Origin: Bacteroidales bacterium
GTDB lineage: Bacteria > Bacteroidota > Bacteroidia > Bacteroidales > F082
Reading direction: 5' to 3'
DNA length: 64,000 nt
NCBI GenBank assembly: GCA_017553625.1
Contig: JAFZKP010000047.1
Span: 62,001-126,000 of the forward strand
Shown: positions 9,232 to 18,251 of the stretch, in pieces
Layout: the number at the start of each line of letters is the position of its first letter
Numbering within the stretch: position 1 is the stretch's first letter
Made by a program: the position numbers and the translations under genes
Notes under the pieces: model-generated
Databases searched by the model: none
Told to the model about the DNA's origin: nothing
What the model saw: the letters and a program-made list of their open reading frames with translations, nothing else

Positions 9232-11298
9232 ATGAGTCAAAATATTTCAAAACTTAGGAACATCGGTATAGCCGCACATATCGATGCAGGAAAGACCACG
9301 GTGTCGGAGCGAATTCTGTTCTTCACTGGCGTGAACCGCAAAGTCGGTGAGACGCACGACGGACAGGCCACCATGGACTTCATGAAACAGGAGCAGGAAC
9401 GCGGTATCACCATCGCTTCAGCAGCCATCACGGCGCACTGGAACGATTATCAAATCAACTTAATCGACACTCCCGGTCACGTCGATTTCACCGTTGAGGT
9501 GGAACGTTCATTGAGAGTCATCGACGGAATGGTGGCTGTGTTTTGCGCTGTCGGAGGCGTGCAGCCGCAGAGTGAGACGGTATGGAACCAGGCGGACAAA
9601 TACCGCGTGCCAAGAATCGCATTCGTCAACAAGATGGACAGAACCGGCGCTGACTTCAACGAGGTCGTGAACCAGATGAACAAATACCTCGGTGCCAATG
9701 CGGTGCCGTTGCATCTGCCGATAGGCGTGGAAAACACCTTCGAGGGAATGATTGACCTCGTCAACATGAACTCGGTCATTTTCAAGGATAAAGAACGCAT
9801 CGTCGGACCAATCCCAGAGAATATGATGGAACAGGCTTTGGCAGCACGTCAGAACCTCATCGAACACGTCGCCGACTTCGACGATGACATTGCGGAGCTT
9901 TATCTTGCCGAAGAAGAGATTCCGCTCGACAAACTGAAAGAAGCCATCCGCAAGGCGACCATCAAACTTATGATGGTGCCGGTTTTGTGCGGCTCAGCAT
10001 ATAAAAACAAAGGAATTCAATTACTTCTCGACGCAATTGTCGACTACCTGCCTTCACCAAAGGACCTCGGTGCCATCATCGCACACGACCCTTACGACGA
10101 AGAGAAGACCTGCCAGAGAAACCCTATCGAGAGCGAACCTTTGTCGGCACTGGCGTTCAAGCTCATCAACGACCCGTATGTAGGTCAGCAGACGTTTATT
10201 CGCGTTTTCAGCGGCAAGCTCACCAACGGAATGACCGTATACAACACAAACAAAGGCAAGACGGAGCGCATCGGCCGTATTTTCCGCATCAAAGCGAAGG
10301 AACGTGAGGAGATACAAGAGGCTTCGGCAGGTGAAATCGTGGCTCTCGTGGGCATGAAGATAACGCGTACCGGAGACACCTTGTGCGCTGAGGACGCCCC
10401 TCTCCTACTTGAAAACATACACATCCCACCAGCGGTCATAGAGATGAAGGTGAACCTCGACGACAAGAAAAACAGAAACAAACTCGGCGAGGCCTTGGCT
10501 AAACTTTGCAACGAAGACCCGTCGTTCCGCGCACATTTCGACGAGGAGACCGAAGAGACCATCATCGCTGGCATGGGCGAGCTGCATCTTGAAATCATCG
10601 TCGACCGTCTTAAAGACGAGTTCAAGGTTCCAGTTACCGTTGGCGCACCGTCAGTGTCGTTCAGAGAGACGATAACATCTCAGTTCGAGTGCAACTACCG
10701 TTTCGTGAAACAGACTGGCGGCAAGGGTCAGTTTGCGCACACTGTCATCCGTTTCGAGCCTAATCCAGGCAAGGGATTCGAGTTCGTCGACATCACCAAG
10801 GGCGGCGTGATTCCGAAGGAGTTCATCCCTTCAGTGGAGAAAGGTCTTCAGGCAGCTATGAACAAAGGACCGTTTGCGGGATATCCTGTCGTGGACGTGA
10901 AATGCGTCCTCGTGGACGGCAGCTCCCACCCCGTCGATTCCAGCGACATGGCGTTCCAGCTCTGCGCCCAGATGTGCTTCAAGCAGGCGTTCATGAAAGC
11001 GAATCCTGTCCTTCTCGAGCCGATGATGAAGGTCGAGGTGAACACTCCTGACGACTACATCGGCAACGTGACAGGCGACTTGAACAAACGCCGCGGACGT
11101 ATCGAGGCGATGCGCCGTTTCCGCAAAGGCTCGCAGAAACTCGACGCTTTCGTGCCGTTGATGGAGATGTTCGGTTATGCAACAGCCTTACGCAACCTCT
11201 CATCAGGACGTGCCAACTACTCGATGGAGTTCCACAACTACGCCCCGATGCCAAAAGACAAACAGGACGAAATCGTAAAGGAAAGAAACGAGAAATAG
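9232..11298 (+). CDS. fusA: Translation elongation factor G
   Basis: 688 aa. GTPase signatures are clear: AHIDAGKT at 15-22, the switch I segment [17 protein letters not shown] from 79 and NKMD at 133-136. Domains II-V follow in the normal order, with [15 protein letters not shown] in domain IV and [13 protein letters not shown] in domain V. The protein moves tRNA and mRNA through the ribosome after peptide bond formation and may also take part in ribosome recycling. It stands alone and not in the str operon with rpsL/rpsG/tuf, so it may be one of two EF-G copies in this genome. The paralog cannot be seen here. Confidence 0.93.
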   Translation: MSQNISKLRNIGIAAHIDAGKTTVSERILFFTGVNRKVGETHDGQATMDFMKQEQERGITIASAAITAHWNDYQINLIDTPGHVDFTVEVERSLRVIDGMVAVFCAVGGVQPQSETVWNQADKYRVPRIAFVNKMDRTGADFNEVVNQMNKYLGANAVPLHLPIGVENTFEGMIDLVNMNSVIFKDKERIVGPIPENMMEQALAARQNLIEHVADFDDDIAELYLAEEEIPLDKLKEAIRKATIKLMMVPVLCGSAYKNKGIQLLLDAIVDYLPSPKDLGAIIAHDPYDEEKTCQRNPIESEPLSALAFKLINDPYVGQQTFIRVFSGKLTNGMTVYNTNKGKTERIGRIFRIKAKEREEIQEASAGEIVALVGMKITRTGDTLCAEDAPLLLENIHIPPAVIEMKVNLDDKKNRNKLGEALAKLCNEDPSFRAHFDEETEETIIAGMGELHLEIIVDRLKDEFKVPVTVGAPSVSFRETITSQFECNYRFVKQTGGKGQFAHTVIRFEPNPGKGFEFVDITKGGVIPKEFIPSVEKGLQAAMNKGPFAGYPVVDVKCVLVDGSSHPVDSSDMAFQLCAQMCFKQAFMKANPVLLEPMMKVEVNTPDDYIGNVTGDLNKRRGRIEAMRRFRKGSQKLDAFVPLMEMFGYATALRNLSSGRANYSMEFHNYAPMPKDKQDEIVKERNEK

Positions 11299-11318
11299 TG
11301 TTTTAGTTAATAGTTATT

Positions 11319-11385
11319 CAGTTGTTCAGTTAGTCAGTTAATCAGTTTTACCTATCAACTGAATAACTGACTAACTGGTTAACTG
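11319..11385. repeat. Long hairpin built from CAGTT-octamers between convergent genes
   Basis: The left side reads CAGTTGTT, CAGTTAGT, CAGTTAAT in series. An 18-bp inverted repeat pairs 11330-11347 with 11357-11374 (one mismatch) around a 9-nt loop. With wobbles it extends to about 11319 and 11385. The right arm includes the stop codon of the minus-strand gene. It may end transcription from both sides, though neither side has a strong T-run. The same octamers form the repeat array at 61381-61500. Confidence 0.65.
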
Positions 11386-13101
11386 TTCACTGACAACTTC
11401 AGCGATATCTTTCACCGCAACTGGTGATTTTCGCGCGAATGTCTTAAGACATAGCGGACACGCTGTCACGATCTCGTCAGGATTGTTGAACATCAGATCA
11501 GCGACGGAATTATTAGTGATTTCGTCGCGTTCTTTTTGTGTCAAGTTGAAACTGCCCAAGCTGCCGCCACAGCAGATACTGAGTTCTTTTTCAGATTTGG
11601 CTTTGCGCAGATTGCCAACGTTTTCAAGCACTTCGCGAGGCTCGTCGTAAACTCCGAATGCACGTCCCAATTCGCATGGGTCGTGATAAACATAGTTTAC
11701 GTTGCCTTTGTTGACTTTGAGTTTGCCGTTCTTTATCAACTCATTGATATACTGCGTATGATGTTGAATCTCAATGCCTTCGAGCTGATATTCATCCTTG
11801 AAAACCTTGTAGCAAATCGGGCATGATAGCACCAACTTCTTGGCTCCCGACTTCTTAATCAGCTCGGTGTTTTTTGCAATCATCGCTTGGGCTTCAGCAA
11901 CCTTTCCGCTAAGAAGCATCGGACGACCGCAGCAGATGCCGCCGTCTTTGTCGAGGAATTCGTACTCCTCGCCTGCCGCCTCCATGATTTGTTTCATCGC
12001 ACGCATGATTATAGGCGTGAGCTGTGTCATGCAGCCAGCGAAATAAAGGACGGTCGAAATATCAGAGGAAGACGATTCCACGTTTTCAAGATATGAATGG
12101 TCGCTATTAATATAATAAGGTGTGGCGGCTCTCTGGCTGAATTTGATGTCGCATGACTCAATGCTTACTGGGCATATCATCACGCATTTGCCACACATCA
12201 GGCATGTTTCAGCGATGCGTTTTGCATCTTCAGAGTCGCCATTTCTCAGCTTCTTCATGAAATAAGCCGAGGTGTTGCCGCTGTTTTTGTCGTTCACACT
12301 CATCGGGCAGGCATCGATACACAGTCCGCATGATGGACATGAGTATAGCTGTGCCAAATTGTATCCTTTGCGAGGCTCACGAGCCTTCAGTCCTGCATGA
12401 CGCATCAAAATAAACAGCGCCTCCGTCGGGATGTGCATGTATCTTGTGAACGGAAGCATGCACATAAATATCAGCAAATCAAAGGAATAAAGCCACCAAA
12501 ACGCCATGATATTCGTCTTTTCAGCTATAAGTCGGAACGGGAAAATCGTCCACAAAGCGAAACGAATCATGTTGTCGGCAAATCCGAACTTCGTGACACG
12601 TTTCACACCAACTATCCTCGAATGAATCTTTTTCACCACAGCAATCAAAATTCCGCTGATTATAACCAAGAGGAAGAAATCCATCAGGAAGGCGAAAACC
12701 GGTGTTTCTGTTGCGAAAAATTTGTAGAAAATCGGGTAATAGAAGTTGGTGAATGTACGCGCAAAGCCTTCAGCCTCAACGCCTTCAAGAGGTTTCAAGG
12801 TAAAAAGCATGATGTGTCCGATGACAATTATCATGAACCAGCCGAAAGCTATGGTGGAGTGCATGTAACCTAAAATCGGGTTGCGTTTCCAAATCTTCAC
12901 ATGAAAAAGGCAGTCGCCGAACAAGTCACGGATGTTTGCCCATGCAATTTTTGGTGTCACCAGCGAGCGCAAAAACTTCTTCCTGTCTTCTTTCGGAAGC
13001 TGTAAAACTACCCTGACAAGCCCCACGAGGCAGTACGTCAGCACGAAAGCCATGCCGAGCACAAACGGGAGCACAAAAGGATGGAATATCTGTGAGTTCA
13101 T
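11371..13101 (-). CDS. Membrane HdrD/QmoC-like iron-sulfur subunit
   Basis: 576 aa. About five hydrophobic segments occupy the first 240 residues, with His residues (GYMHSTIAFGWF, IGHIML) that could bind heme as in NarI/QmoC-type anchors. Two ferredoxin-type clusters follow: CPSCGLCIDACP near 254 and CLMCGKCVMICP near 296. Two CCG domains close the protein: FAGCM with GGICCGRP, and HDPCELGR with CCGGSLG. This is the layout of HdrD-type subunits with a membrane anchor, which exchange electrons with quinone. Its start overlaps the stop of the upstream HdrC-like gene by 4 bp. The last residues (SEQLTS) are encoded inside the octamer-repeat hairpin, so the C-terminus may have been altered. Confidence 0.85.
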   Translation of the reverse strand: MNSQIFHPFVLPFVLGMAFVLTYCLVGLVRVVLQLPKEDRKKFLRSLVTPKIAWANIRDLFGDCLFHVKIWKRNPILGYMHSTIAFGWFMIIVIGHIMLFTLKPLEGVEAEGFARTFTNFYYPIFYKFFATETPVFAFLMDFFLLVIISGILIAVVKKIHSRIVGVKRVTKFGFADNMIRFALWTIFPFRLIAEKTNIMAFWWLYSFDLLIFMCMLPFTRYMHIPTEALFILMRHAGLKAREPRKGYNLAQLYSCPSCGLCIDACPMSVNDKNSGNTSAYFMKKLRNGDSEDAKRIAETCLMCGKCVMICPVSIESCDIKFSQRAATPYYINSDHSYLENVESSSSDISTVLYFAGCMTQLTPIIMRAMKQIMEAAGEEYEFLDKDGGICCGRPMLLSGKVAEAQAMIAKNTELIKKSGAKKLVLSCPICYKVFKDEYQLEGIEIQHHTQYINELIKNGKLKVNKGNVNYVYHDPCELGRAFGVYDEPREVLENVGNLRKAKSEKELSICCGGSLGSFNLTQKERDEITNNSVADLMFNNPDEIVTACPLCLKTFARKSPVAVKDIAEVVSEQLTS

Positions 13102-13409
13102 CGTGTAATGTCTAACAAAATCTTACGAATATTGATGCCGCGTGGGCAAACCAACGTGCATTTGCCGCATAGCATGCATCTCTGAATCATTTTCTTTGCC
13201 TCATCTTCCTTGCCACGTTGCAGCATAAGAAGCAGTCTGCGGAAGCTCATCTCGGTGAAGTTTCCCGCCGTGCAAGTGGCTGTGCATGAGCCACAAGCGA
13301 TGCAGGTGTTGATGTCTGGATTCGTCTCCTTCAGACGGTTGAACGTCGTGAGGTCGACGCTGTCCATCTTGACATGTGAGCTTGGTGACAAACAAAAACC
13401 GAAATCCAT
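13098..13409 (-). CDS. HdrC-like 4Fe-4S dicluster protein (small)
   Basis: 103 aa. Two ferredoxin motifs, CIACGSCTATC and CMLCGKCTLVCP, are separated by about 35 residues, as in HdrC. In both motifs the fourth Cys position is normal for a 4Fe-4S cluster (the first cluster ends CTAGNF, not CP). It probably passes electrons between the flavoprotein HdrA-like subunit and the membrane subunit. It starts 3 bp after the HdrA-like stop and overlaps the next gene by 4 bp, so translation is probably coupled. It is the second HdrC-type protein of this operon. Confidence 0.85.
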   Translation of the reverse strand: MDFGFCLSPSSHVKMDSVDLTTFNRLKETNPDINTCIACGSCTATCTAGNFTEMSFRRLLLMLQRGKEDEAKKMIQRCMLCGKCTLVCPRGINIRKILLDITR

Positions 13410-13412
13410 AGC

Positions 13413-14420
13413 TTACCTATTAATATAATTAAACACTTGTGTCGCCACAGAGCGAGCCTCGCCTATTGTGTCGGGCAGGGACTTCGGGGCGATGCAGGCG
13501 CCTGCCACGAAAACGCCGTCCTGCGATGTGCCGTTCATGCCAAGATACATGTCCTTGTTTTGCATGAAACCATCGCTGTTGTTGGCGATTCCGAGTTTTG
13601 CCTGAATAGCGTCGATGCTTTTGTTTTTTTCCATGCTACACATCAGAACGAGCACGTCAAGAGTCATCTTCAGTGGCTTGCCAAACAAAGTGTCCTCCGC
13701 CTTGATGACGAGCCTGCCGTCCATGTCTTCCGACACCTCGCAGACACGTCCACGGATACATTTCACATCGAAATCCTTTTGCGTCTTCAAGTAAAGGTCT
13801 TCATAGCCGGGACCGAACATACGCAAATCCATGTAGAACGTGTAAACCTCTGCATCAGGAAACACCTCCCTTATCTCGCACGCCTGCTTCAACGCCGTGG
13901 TACAGCACACCTTTGAGCAATATGTGTTGCAGACCTTCACGTCACGCGCGCCAACGCAATGCACGAAACCTATTTTCTTCGGGTTGTTGATTCGCGCGTC
14001 CTTGCCCGTCTTGAAGAATCTCTCCAACTCGACGCTTGTCATCACGTTGTTATAAATGCCATAGCCGTATTCCTGCTTTCTCTCGGCTTTGAAAACGTCA
14101 AATCCAGTAGCAAGAACCACCGCCTTGGCGTCAATGGTCTCGTTATTGCTCAAAAGCGCATGGAAACCGTTGTTATCTTTTTGAATGTCAGTAACTTCTG
14201 TATTCAAATAAGTCTTCACGTCTTTCACCTGATTGAGCATCTGGTCCACCACGTCTTTTGCTGGATGAAAGGCAGGAAACAGCCTGTCCCATTGCGCGAT
14301 ATGACCCCCGAGTTTCTCGCTTTTCTCAACAATAATTGGTGTCAGCCCCATCTTTTGCAGCTGTGTGGCTGCTTCCATTCCGGCGGCTCCTCCGCCAATA
14401 ATCAATATATTCTCTTTCAT
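13413..14420 (-). CDS. HdrA-like FAD-dependent oxidoreductase (short form)
   Basis: 335 aa from the ATG at 14420; a TTG five codons upstream would overlap the previous gene but is less likely. The FAD dinucleotide fold is clear: NILIIGGGAAGMEAATQL, then VEKSEKLGGH, and a C-terminal FVAGACIAPKSLPDTIGEA. The segment CVGARD...CNTYCSKVCC holds a Cys-rich HdrA signature. Methanogen HdrA has about 650 residues with extra ferredoxin domains; this one lacks them and resembles short HdrA/QmoA-type subunits. It is the likely site of flavin-based electron transfer or branching in the complex. The partner electron donor is not encoded nearby. Confidence 0.85.
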   Translation of the reverse strand: MKENILIIGGGAAGMEAATQLQKMGLTPIIVEKSEKLGGHIAQWDRLFPAFHPAKDVVDQMLNQVKDVKTYLNTEVTDIQKDNNGFHALLSNNETIDAKAVVLATGFDVFKAERKQEYGYGIYNNVMTSVELERFFKTGKDARINNPKKIGFVHCVGARDVKVCNTYCSKVCCTTALKQACEIREVFPDAEVYTFYMDLRMFGPGYEDLYLKTQKDFDVKCIRGRVCEVSEDMDGRLVIKAEDTLFGKPLKMTLDVLVLMCSMEKNKSIDAIQAKLGIANNSDGFMQNKDMYLGMNGTSQDGVFVAGACIAPKSLPDTIGEARSVATQVFNYINR

Positions 14421-14431
14421 AACGTTGATTT

Positions 14432-15502
14432 TCAAACTGATTTAATATGCATCGGACAATGTGGCATACCCAAGTCCTTTCCGTTCAAACCCTGGTATTT
14501 CTTCTTCGGGTCGTAAGGGATTCCCATCTTCTCAAGCAGAGGCTCAATGGCGACCTGGTGCATCTGCAAGCCCAAATCCCACGGGTCGTAGCCCATCACA
14601 AGACCTGCCACCTCTTCGTATGTCAGAGCCGGGATACCATAACCGTCCTTGCCGTAGGTCTTGCCGGTCTGCTCTGCAATGACATATTGCCATCTGTCAA
14701 GGAAATATGGGCAGCCCGGGCAGTTGGTGATAATCAGGTCCGGCTCGTAAGGCTCCATCGACTCGAATTTCTTATGCGTGTTCGACTCCGAATAACCGCG
14801 ATTTGCCTGAATGAAATACTGCCTGAAGCCAAAGCCGCAGCACTGACGGCGTTCAGGGTAGTCGACGACTTCCCCGCCCCACGCCTCTATCATTCCGACA
14901 AGGACATGCGGATATTCTGCGCCACCGAAACCTTTCGACGGAAACATCTTCGAATAGTGGCATCCGATATGCTCAACCACCTTCAAAGGCTTGCCAGTCT
15001 TGACGTTCACGAGTGGGAACTTCATCTGTTTCGCTATGTCAAACCTGAATTTATAAATAAGGTCGCTGGCGTGAGCGAGATATTTCGGCTTTGCGAACTC
15101 TTTCTTGCAGGAATCCCACAGATATTGTCTGATTTTTGCCTCGAGTTCAGGATATTCGTGCCATGTCTCGAGCGTCTCGGTGTAGCATCCGAACGACGTG
15201 ATGCAAGAGCAGACATAGTTTTCGTAGCCACTCTCTTTCATCAGCGCAAACTGGCGCGCTATAATTGTCATTGCGGTCTCCTGAGGAATGGTGTCGCTGT
15301 GATAAGCAATGCCGCCGCAGGTTGTATGATATGGGTTCTCGTAAAAATCCTTACCAAGTTTATTCCTTGTAATGTCCAAGAAAGTCACCTCCGAGCCAGG
15401 CCAAAACGCCTGACGGATGCAGCTTCTCACATAAAAATAATGGTCATCGGGAATGTCTTTCTGATAATCCGCCCAAATCTTCTGTTTTCCTTCAATAATC
15501 AT
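14432..15502 (-). CDS. HdrB-like CCG-domain protein
   Basis: 356 aa. The CCG-type cysteine pattern appears as TTCGG, CSCITSFGC, then GCHYSKMFP, RRQCCGFGF and NCPGCPYF. In HdrB these cysteines bind the unusual noncubane clusters that reduce a heterodisulfide. Bacteroidota lack coenzymes M and B, so the natural disulfide or other acceptor here is unknown. It sits between HdrC- and HdrA-like genes with gaps of 3 and 11 bp. An open frame of the same extent on the opposite strand is an artefact of codon composition. Confidence 0.85.
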   Translation of the reverse strand: MIIEGKQKIWADYQKDIPDDHYFYVRSCIRQAFWPGSEVTFLDITRNKLGKDFYENPYHTTCGGIAYHSDTIPQETAMTIIARQFALMKESGYENYVCSCITSFGCYTETLETWHEYPELEAKIRQYLWDSCKKEFAKPKYLAHASDLIYKFRFDIAKQMKFPLVNVKTGKPLKVVEHIGCHYSKMFPSKGFGGAEYPHVLVGMIEAWGGEVVDYPERRQCCGFGFRQYFIQANRGYSESNTHKKFESMEPYEPDLIITNCPGCPYFLDRWQYVIAEQTGKTYGKDGYGIPALTYEEVAGLVMGYDPWDLGLQMHQVAIEPLLEKMGIPYDPKKKYQGLNGKDLGMPHCPMHIKSV

Positions 15503-15505
15503 TGT

Positions 15506-16219
15506 TTAATGGTTTAAGTGTTTTTCCCAATCGTTTTCAGTGTAAACCTTCATGAAATACTCCTCATCCGAGAGTTTCTCCTTAACAGCTTCTTCATGTG
15601 CGTCAGCGAGAACTTGCTCAATGAGTTCTGTAGCACCTGTCACATCAAAGATATTCTTCAACTGGTCGAGACTCTCTTTAGGAATCTTGCGCAATCCGCC
15701 AGGACCATCGCCGTCAAGGTTCGAGCCCATACGCGCATGCAAATCGTCAAGATTGTCGTTAATCCACTTTCCGACAGGACCGAATTCTTTATGGGTTTCA
15801 TAATCGAAAGTGCGCGGATAGACACAATATCCGTAGTTTAAAATATTGGAAGTCAAGTCTTTAACAACAACATATTGTTGTCTTCCTTTTTCTGATTCCA
15901 TATAAAGTCCGCTTCTCATCGAGAGCTTTCGCAACGCCATAATCACCAAACCGGGAGCGTTGGCACGAGGGCAGCGCGTCACACACGACATGCACTCACC
16001 GCAGTACCAAATGGTGTCGCTTTTCAACAAATCCTCCAATTCCTGCTCGTTTTTGCGCGAAACGATGTTCACAATGTTCTTCGGATTGTATTTGTAAAAC
16101 TCCGCAGCCGGACAAACTGCCGTGCAAACGCCACAGTTCATGCACGCCTTCATCCCCTCTTTTATCCTGTAATCCTTATATAATTCCTCTACAAGATGCC
16201 CTTTGAATCTATATTCCAT
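15506..16219 (-). CDS. HdrC-like 4Fe-4S protein, first gene of the Hdr-like operon
   Basis: 237 aa. CMNCGVCTAVCP near residue 26 and CGECMSCVTRCP near 70 are two 4Fe-4S ferredoxin motifs. The remaining 160 residues are helical and charged, longer than in typical HdrC (about 180 aa in total). It would connect the HdrB-like catalytic subunit with the flavoprotein. As the first gene of the operon it probably sets expression of the whole complex. Upstream are a TACTTTTG -7 box on the minus strand (16263-16270) and two palindromes. Confidence 0.85.
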   Translation of the reverse strand: MEYRFKGHLVEELYKDYRIKEGMKACMNCGVCTAVCPAAEFYKYNPKNIVNIVSRKNEQELEDLLKSDTIWYCGECMSCVTRCPRANAPGLVIMALRKLSMRSGLYMESEKGRQQYVVVKDLTSNILNYGYCVYPRTFDYETHKEFGPVGKWINDNLDDLHARMGSNLDGDGPGGLRKIPKESLDQLKNIFDVTGATELIEQVLADAHEEAVKEKLSDEEYFMKVYTENDWEKHLNH

Positions 16220-16236
16220 AAAAGTAAATTAGTATA

Positions 16237-16254
16237 TAGTAAATCATTTTACTA
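16237..16254. promoter_or_regulatory. Palindrome 1, candidate operator of the Hdr-like operon
   Basis: TAGTAAA, four bases, TTTACTA: perfect 7-bp arms. It covers the predicted transcription start region of the minus-strand Hdr-like operon, where a bound protein would block transcription. A similar palindrome lies exactly 60 bp away. Confidence 0.6.
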
Positions 16255-16262
16255 ACAGCTTG

Positions 16263-16270
16263 CAAAAGTA
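16263..16270 (-). promoter_or_regulatory. -7 box of the Hdr-like operon
   Basis: On the minus strand this reads TACTTTTG, matching TAnnTTTG. It lies between the two palindromes, with transcription expected from about 16256. Confidence 0.55.
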
Positions 16271-16296
16271 GCAAAATTTTCGTTCCAAATCATAAT

Positions 16297-16314
16297 TAGT
16301 AAAAAATTTTACTA
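16297..16314. promoter_or_regulatory. Palindrome 2, candidate operator
   Basis: TAGTAAA, four bases, TTTACTA again, with the same arms and spacer length as palindrome 1 and centre-to-centre distance of 60 bp. It lies upstream of the Hdr-like promoter and about 40 bp upstream of the glmS -7 box. Confidence 0.6.
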
Positions 16315-16352
16315 TTTTAAAAAAAATTTAATTAGTGTATTTCAGAAAAATT

Positions 16353-16380
16353 TATTTTTGCAAGTTAAAAATTATTTTTG
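16353..16380 (+). promoter_or_regulatory. -7 boxes upstream of glmS
   Basis: TATTTTTG occurs twice, at 16353-16360 and 16373-16380. Either could be the -7 element; the first leaves a leader of about 30 nt. Confidence 0.5.
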
Positions 16381-16398
16381 GATTAAAATATCAAAAAA

Positions 16399-18243
16399 AT
16401 GTGCGGAATTGTAGCTTATATTGGCAAAAGAGACGCTTATCCGATTCTGATTAACGGACTGAAACGTCTCGAATATCGTGGCTATGACAGTGCCGGAGTG
16501 GCTCTGCTCAACGAGAACGATGAACTTAATGTTTACAAAACAAAAGGCAAAGTCTCTGATTTAGAGAAGTTTACCATAGCCAAAGATATCAGTGGCCATA
16601 TAGGCATCGCACACACACGCTGGGCAACTCACGGTGAGCCTAACGACATCAACGCGCATCCGCACCTCTCACGTTCAGGTAATATCGCTTTGATTCACAA
16701 TGGAATCATCGAGAATTATCTTACGATAAAAAAGGAATTGGAGAATCGCGGCTATGTTTTCAAATCGAGCACAGATACAGAAGTTCTGGTGAATCTCATT
16801 GAGGATGTTATGCTTACGCAAAAAGTTGATCTTTTTGAGGCAACACGTATCGCCTTGAATCACGTCAACGGCGCATACGCCATCGCTTTGATTGAAAAAG
16901 GTCATCCTGACACTCTCATCGCAGCAAGAAAAGGCTCCCCGATGGTCATTGGCATTGGCAAGGACGAATATTTCATCGCTTCTGACGCCACTCCTATCGT
17001 AGGAATGACTTCGCAAGTGGTTTATATTGAAAATGAAGAGGTTGTGAAGGTGAAACTCGGCGAGGAGATGAAACTCAAGACCATCGACGATGTTGAAATC
17101 ACACCTTATATCCAAGAGCTTCAGCTGAATCTGGAGTCTATTGAAAAAGGCGGCTTCGAGCATTTCATGCTGAAGGAGATTTACGAGCAGCCCACAACCG
17201 TTCGCGACACCATGCGCGGTCGTCTCCATGCCGACCTCGGCACCATCACGCTCGGCGGTATCTTCGACTACGAACAGAAGATTCTCAACGCGCGCAACAT
17301 CATCATCGTGGCTTGCGGAACGTCATGGCACGCCGGTCTCGTCGGAAGCTATCTCATTGAGCTCTACGCCGGAATACGCGTGAAGGTTGAATACGCCTCC
17401 GAATTCCGTTACCGTAACCCTGTCATCTTCCCTGACGATGTCGTCATCGCCATCTCACAATCGGGCGAGACAGCGGATACCCTTGCTGCCATTGAGATTG
17501 CAAAGGAAAAAGGTGCAACAGTTCTCGGCATCTGCAATGTCATTGGCTCATCTATCTCGCGTGTCACCGACGCTGGCGTGTACACTCATGCAGGTCCGGA
17601 AATCGGTGTCGCTTCAACGAAAGCGTTCACTGCCCAAGTGGCGGTCCTCACCATGATTGCAATCCATCTCGCAGAACTCAACGGTCATCTGCCGAAATCG
17701 AAAATCATGGAGCTCATCCACGAACTCGACCTCATTCCTGAAAAGATACAGACCACTTTGGAACGCAGCGCTATTGTGAAAGACATCGCCGCTGAGATGA
17801 AAGAATGCCACAACGCCATCTATCTCGGCCGTCTGCAGAACTTCCCGGTGGCTCTCGAAGGCGCCTTGAAACTGAAGGAGATTTCTTACATCCACGCCGA
17901 AGGCTATCCTGCCGCAGAAATGAAACACGGTCCTATCGCGTTGATTGACAAAGACATGCCTGTCATCTTCATCGCGACGAACAAGTCAACTTATGAAAAG
18001 GTCGTTTCGAACGTCCAGGAAGTGAAAGCGCGTCATGGAAAGATTATCAGCGTGGTGACAGAAGGCGACGTCCTCGTAAAAGAGATGTCCGACTACGTCA
18101 TCGAAATCCCAGACACTGAATGCACTTACGCCCCGCTGCTCGCTACTATTCCGTTGCAGCTCCTCGCCTACTATATCGCCGTTCTGCGCGGCTGTAACGT
18201 CGACCAGCCGAGAAATCTGGCGAAATCAGTAACTGTCGAATAA
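16399..18243 (+). CDS. glmS: Glutamine-fructose-6-phosphate aminotransferase (isomerizing)
   Basis: 614 aa, full length. It starts MCGIVAYIG, so the catalytic Cys2 is exposed after Met removal. The glutaminase domain has HTRWATHGEPN and HNGIIENY. Two SIS sugar-isomerase domains follow (CGTSWHAGL, SQSGETADTLAA; LGRLQNFPVALEGALKLKEISYIHAEGYPAAEMKHGP), and it ends AKSVTVE. The enzyme makes glucosamine-6-phosphate for peptidoglycan and LPS. No ribozyme-like leader is visible in the 40-nt upstream region. A DUF5686 gene begins 8 bp downstream and is probably cotranscribed. Confidence 0.97.
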   Translation: MCGIVAYIGKRDAYPILINGLKRLEYRGYDSAGVALLNENDELNVYKTKGKVSDLEKFTIAKDISGHIGIAHTRWATHGEPNDINAHPHLSRSGNIALIHNGIIENYLTIKKELENRGYVFKSSTDTEVLVNLIEDVMLTQKVDLFEATRIALNHVNGAYAIALIEKGHPDTLIAARKGSPMVIGIGKDEYFIASDATPIVGMTSQVVYIENEEVVKVKLGEEMKLKTIDDVEITPYIQELQLNLESIEKGGFEHFMLKEIYEQPTTVRDTMRGRLHADLGTITLGGIFDYEQKILNARNIIIVACGTSWHAGLVGSYLIELYAGIRVKVEYASEFRYRNPVIFPDDVVIAISQSGETADTLAAIEIAKEKGATVLGICNVIGSSISRVTDAGVYTHAGPEIGVASTKAFTAQVAVLTMIAIHLAELNGHLPKSKIMELIHELDLIPEKIQTTLERSAIVKDIAAEMKECHNAIYLGRLQNFPVALEGALKLKEISYIHAEGYPAAEMKHGPIALIDKDMPVIFIATNKSTYEKVVSNVQEVKARHGKIISVVTEGDVLVKEMSDYVIEIPDTECTYAPLLATIPLQLLAYYIAVLRGCNVDQPRNLAKSVTVE

Positions 18244-18251
18244 ATCTAAAA

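Noticed and set aside
14447-15517. Open frame of 356 codons opposite the HdrB-like gene
   Set aside because: It mirrors the real gene almost exactly in extent, has no recognisable motif, and the minus-strand frame shows the CCG cysteine pattern.
16220-16398. glmS-type ribozyme or other riboswitch before glmS
   Set aside because: The predicted leader is only about 30 nt long, too short for a glmS ribozyme, and no such fold is visible.
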